A stretch of DNA of 14,487 nucleotides, taken from contig CALCPC010000046.1 of NCBI GenBank assembly GCA_937900975.1, positions 1 through 14,487 of the forward strand. The letters run 5' to 3'. Within the stretch, counting starts at the first letter, position 1. Each line of letters opens with the position of its first letter. Below the pieces are notes generated by a model, which ran no database searches, was not told where the DNA came from, and saw only the letters and a list, made by a program, of their open reading frames with translations. Of this stretch, positions 13,851 to 14,487 are shown in pieces. This stretch comes from an uncultured Paracoccaceae bacterium. Lineage in GTDB: Bacteria > Pseudomonadota > Alphaproteobacteria > Rhodobacterales > Rhodobacteraceae. The position numbers were made by a program, and so were the translations under genes.

Positions 13851-14487
13851 ATGCGGATCGACCTGCCCACCGAAGACGGCGCCCGCGTCGGATACGAGAT
13901 GCGCGGCGTCCCCCTGCCCCACACGCCGATGCCGCCAAAGCCTGCCCGCGTCGTCTACGCCGCGGCCCATGTCGTGGCCGACCCTTTCGCGGATAGCGAC
14001 CCTGCCTCGGGCGCCATCGATTGGGCGGCGACGCTGGCCTTCCGGCGCCACCTCGCAGGGCTCGGCTTGGGGATTGCGGAGGCGATGGACACCGCGCAGC
14101 GGGGTATGGGGCTTGGCTGGCCAGACGCTTTGGAGCTGATTTCCCAGACGCTGCGCGAGGTGCCAGAGGCGCAGGTCTTCAGCGGCATCGGCACCGATCA
14201 CGTGTCCAAACCCGATGGGTTGGACGCTGTCGCACGCGCCTATCTTGAGCAATTGGACGCGGTGCAAACGCTTGGCGGCCGGGTCATCGTCATGGCCAGC
14301 CGCGCGCTTGCGGCGGTGGCGACCGGGCCTGAGGCCTATCTGGCTGTTTATCGTCGGGTCCTTGCGGCCGCCGACCGGCCAGTGATCCTGCATTGGCTGG
14401 GCGAGATGTTCGACCCCCAGCTTGCGGGCTATTGGGGGCACGCCGACCTCGATGCTGCGACGGATACGGTCATTGCGCTGATCGAGG
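13851..14487 (+). CDS. DUF993 family protein (TIM-barrel, dihydrodipicolinate synthase-like), 3' end cut by window edge
   Basis: From the ATG at 13851, which has GGAGG five bases upstream, 212 codons run without a stop to the window edge. The protein reads as DUF993 (PF06187), a family related in fold to dihydrodipicolinate synthase/aldolase TIM barrels. Recognisable stretches are IDWAATLAFRRHLAGLGLG, IAEAMDTAQRGMGLGWPDAL, FSGIGTDHV and VILHWLGEMFDPQLAGYWGH. No characterised reaction is known to me for this family; a lyase or aldolase role is a fold-based guess. Full-length members are roughly 380-400 residues from memory, so about half is missing. It is on the same strand as the CoA-transferase operon but separated from the SDR by a 251-bp gap with a strong hairpin. 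Confidence 0.85.
   Translation, partial: MRIDLPTEDGARVGYEMRGVPLPHTPMPPKPARVVYAAAHVVADPFADSDPASGAIDWAATLAFRRHLAGLGLGIAEAMDTAQRGMGLGWPDALELISQTLREVPEAQVFSGIGTDHVSKPDGLDAVARAYLEQLDAVQTLGGRVIVMASRALAAVATGPEAYLAVYRRVLAAADRPVILHWLGEMFDPQLAGYWGHADLDAATDTVIALIE

Overview
The window is GC-rich and densely packed. It looks like an alphaproteobacterial chromosome, most likely Rhodobacteraceae/Roseobacter-like: it carries a full TRAP transporter, a beta-keto acid cleavage enzyme, a DUF993 protein and tightly coupled catabolic genes. This assignment rests on gene content and protein style only. No rRNA, tRNA, CRISPR array, transposase or phage gene was seen.

Left part (1-2987): the edge of a surface-glycan cluster. 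On the minus strand lie neuB (sialic acid synthase) and neuC (hydrolysing UDP-GlcNAc 2-epimerase, GTG start, cut by the window edge). Divergent from them, on the plus strand, is a TylF/MycF-type O-methyltransferase. Together they suggest sialic-acid-type sugar synthesis for LPS, capsule or another glycan.

Middle part (2995-8850, minus strand): one compact seven-gene operon transcribed leftwards. The order is a TetR-type regulator, dctP, dctQ, dctM (tripartite TRAP importer), a metal-dependent cyclase-family hydrolase, a BKACE/DUF849 enzyme and an OsmC-family protein. Genes overlap or lie 0-21 nt apart. A good promoter at 8822-8850 has a perfect 8+2+8 palindrome inside it, and its predicted transcription start falls on the tetR ATG, so the mRNA may be leaderless.

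Right part (8947-14487, plus strand): an endonuclease/exonuclease/phosphatase-family gene, then a catabolic operon preceded by its own promoter and a different palindromic operator (10093-10112). The operon holds a family I (Pct/YdiF-like) CoA-transferase, an enoyl-CoA hydratase, an SDR dehydrogenase and a DUF993 protein cut by the window edge. The CoA-transferase reading frame is broken by an in-frame TAG at 11569. The family's C-terminal tail continues in the same frame to a TGA at 11713 that overlaps the hydratase start as ATGA. Between the hydratase and the SDR lies about 360 bp of non-coding DNA containing a striking 71-nt element that folds into a perfectly abutted four-way junction, followed immediately by a second stem.

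Working model (inference): the TRAP system imports a substrate; the cyclase-family hydrolase opens or hydrolyses it; the SDR may produce a 3-keto acid; BKACE condenses that with acetyl-CoA, giving a CoA thioester and acetoacetate; the CoA-transferase and enoyl-CoA hydratase process the products. The substrate is unknown.
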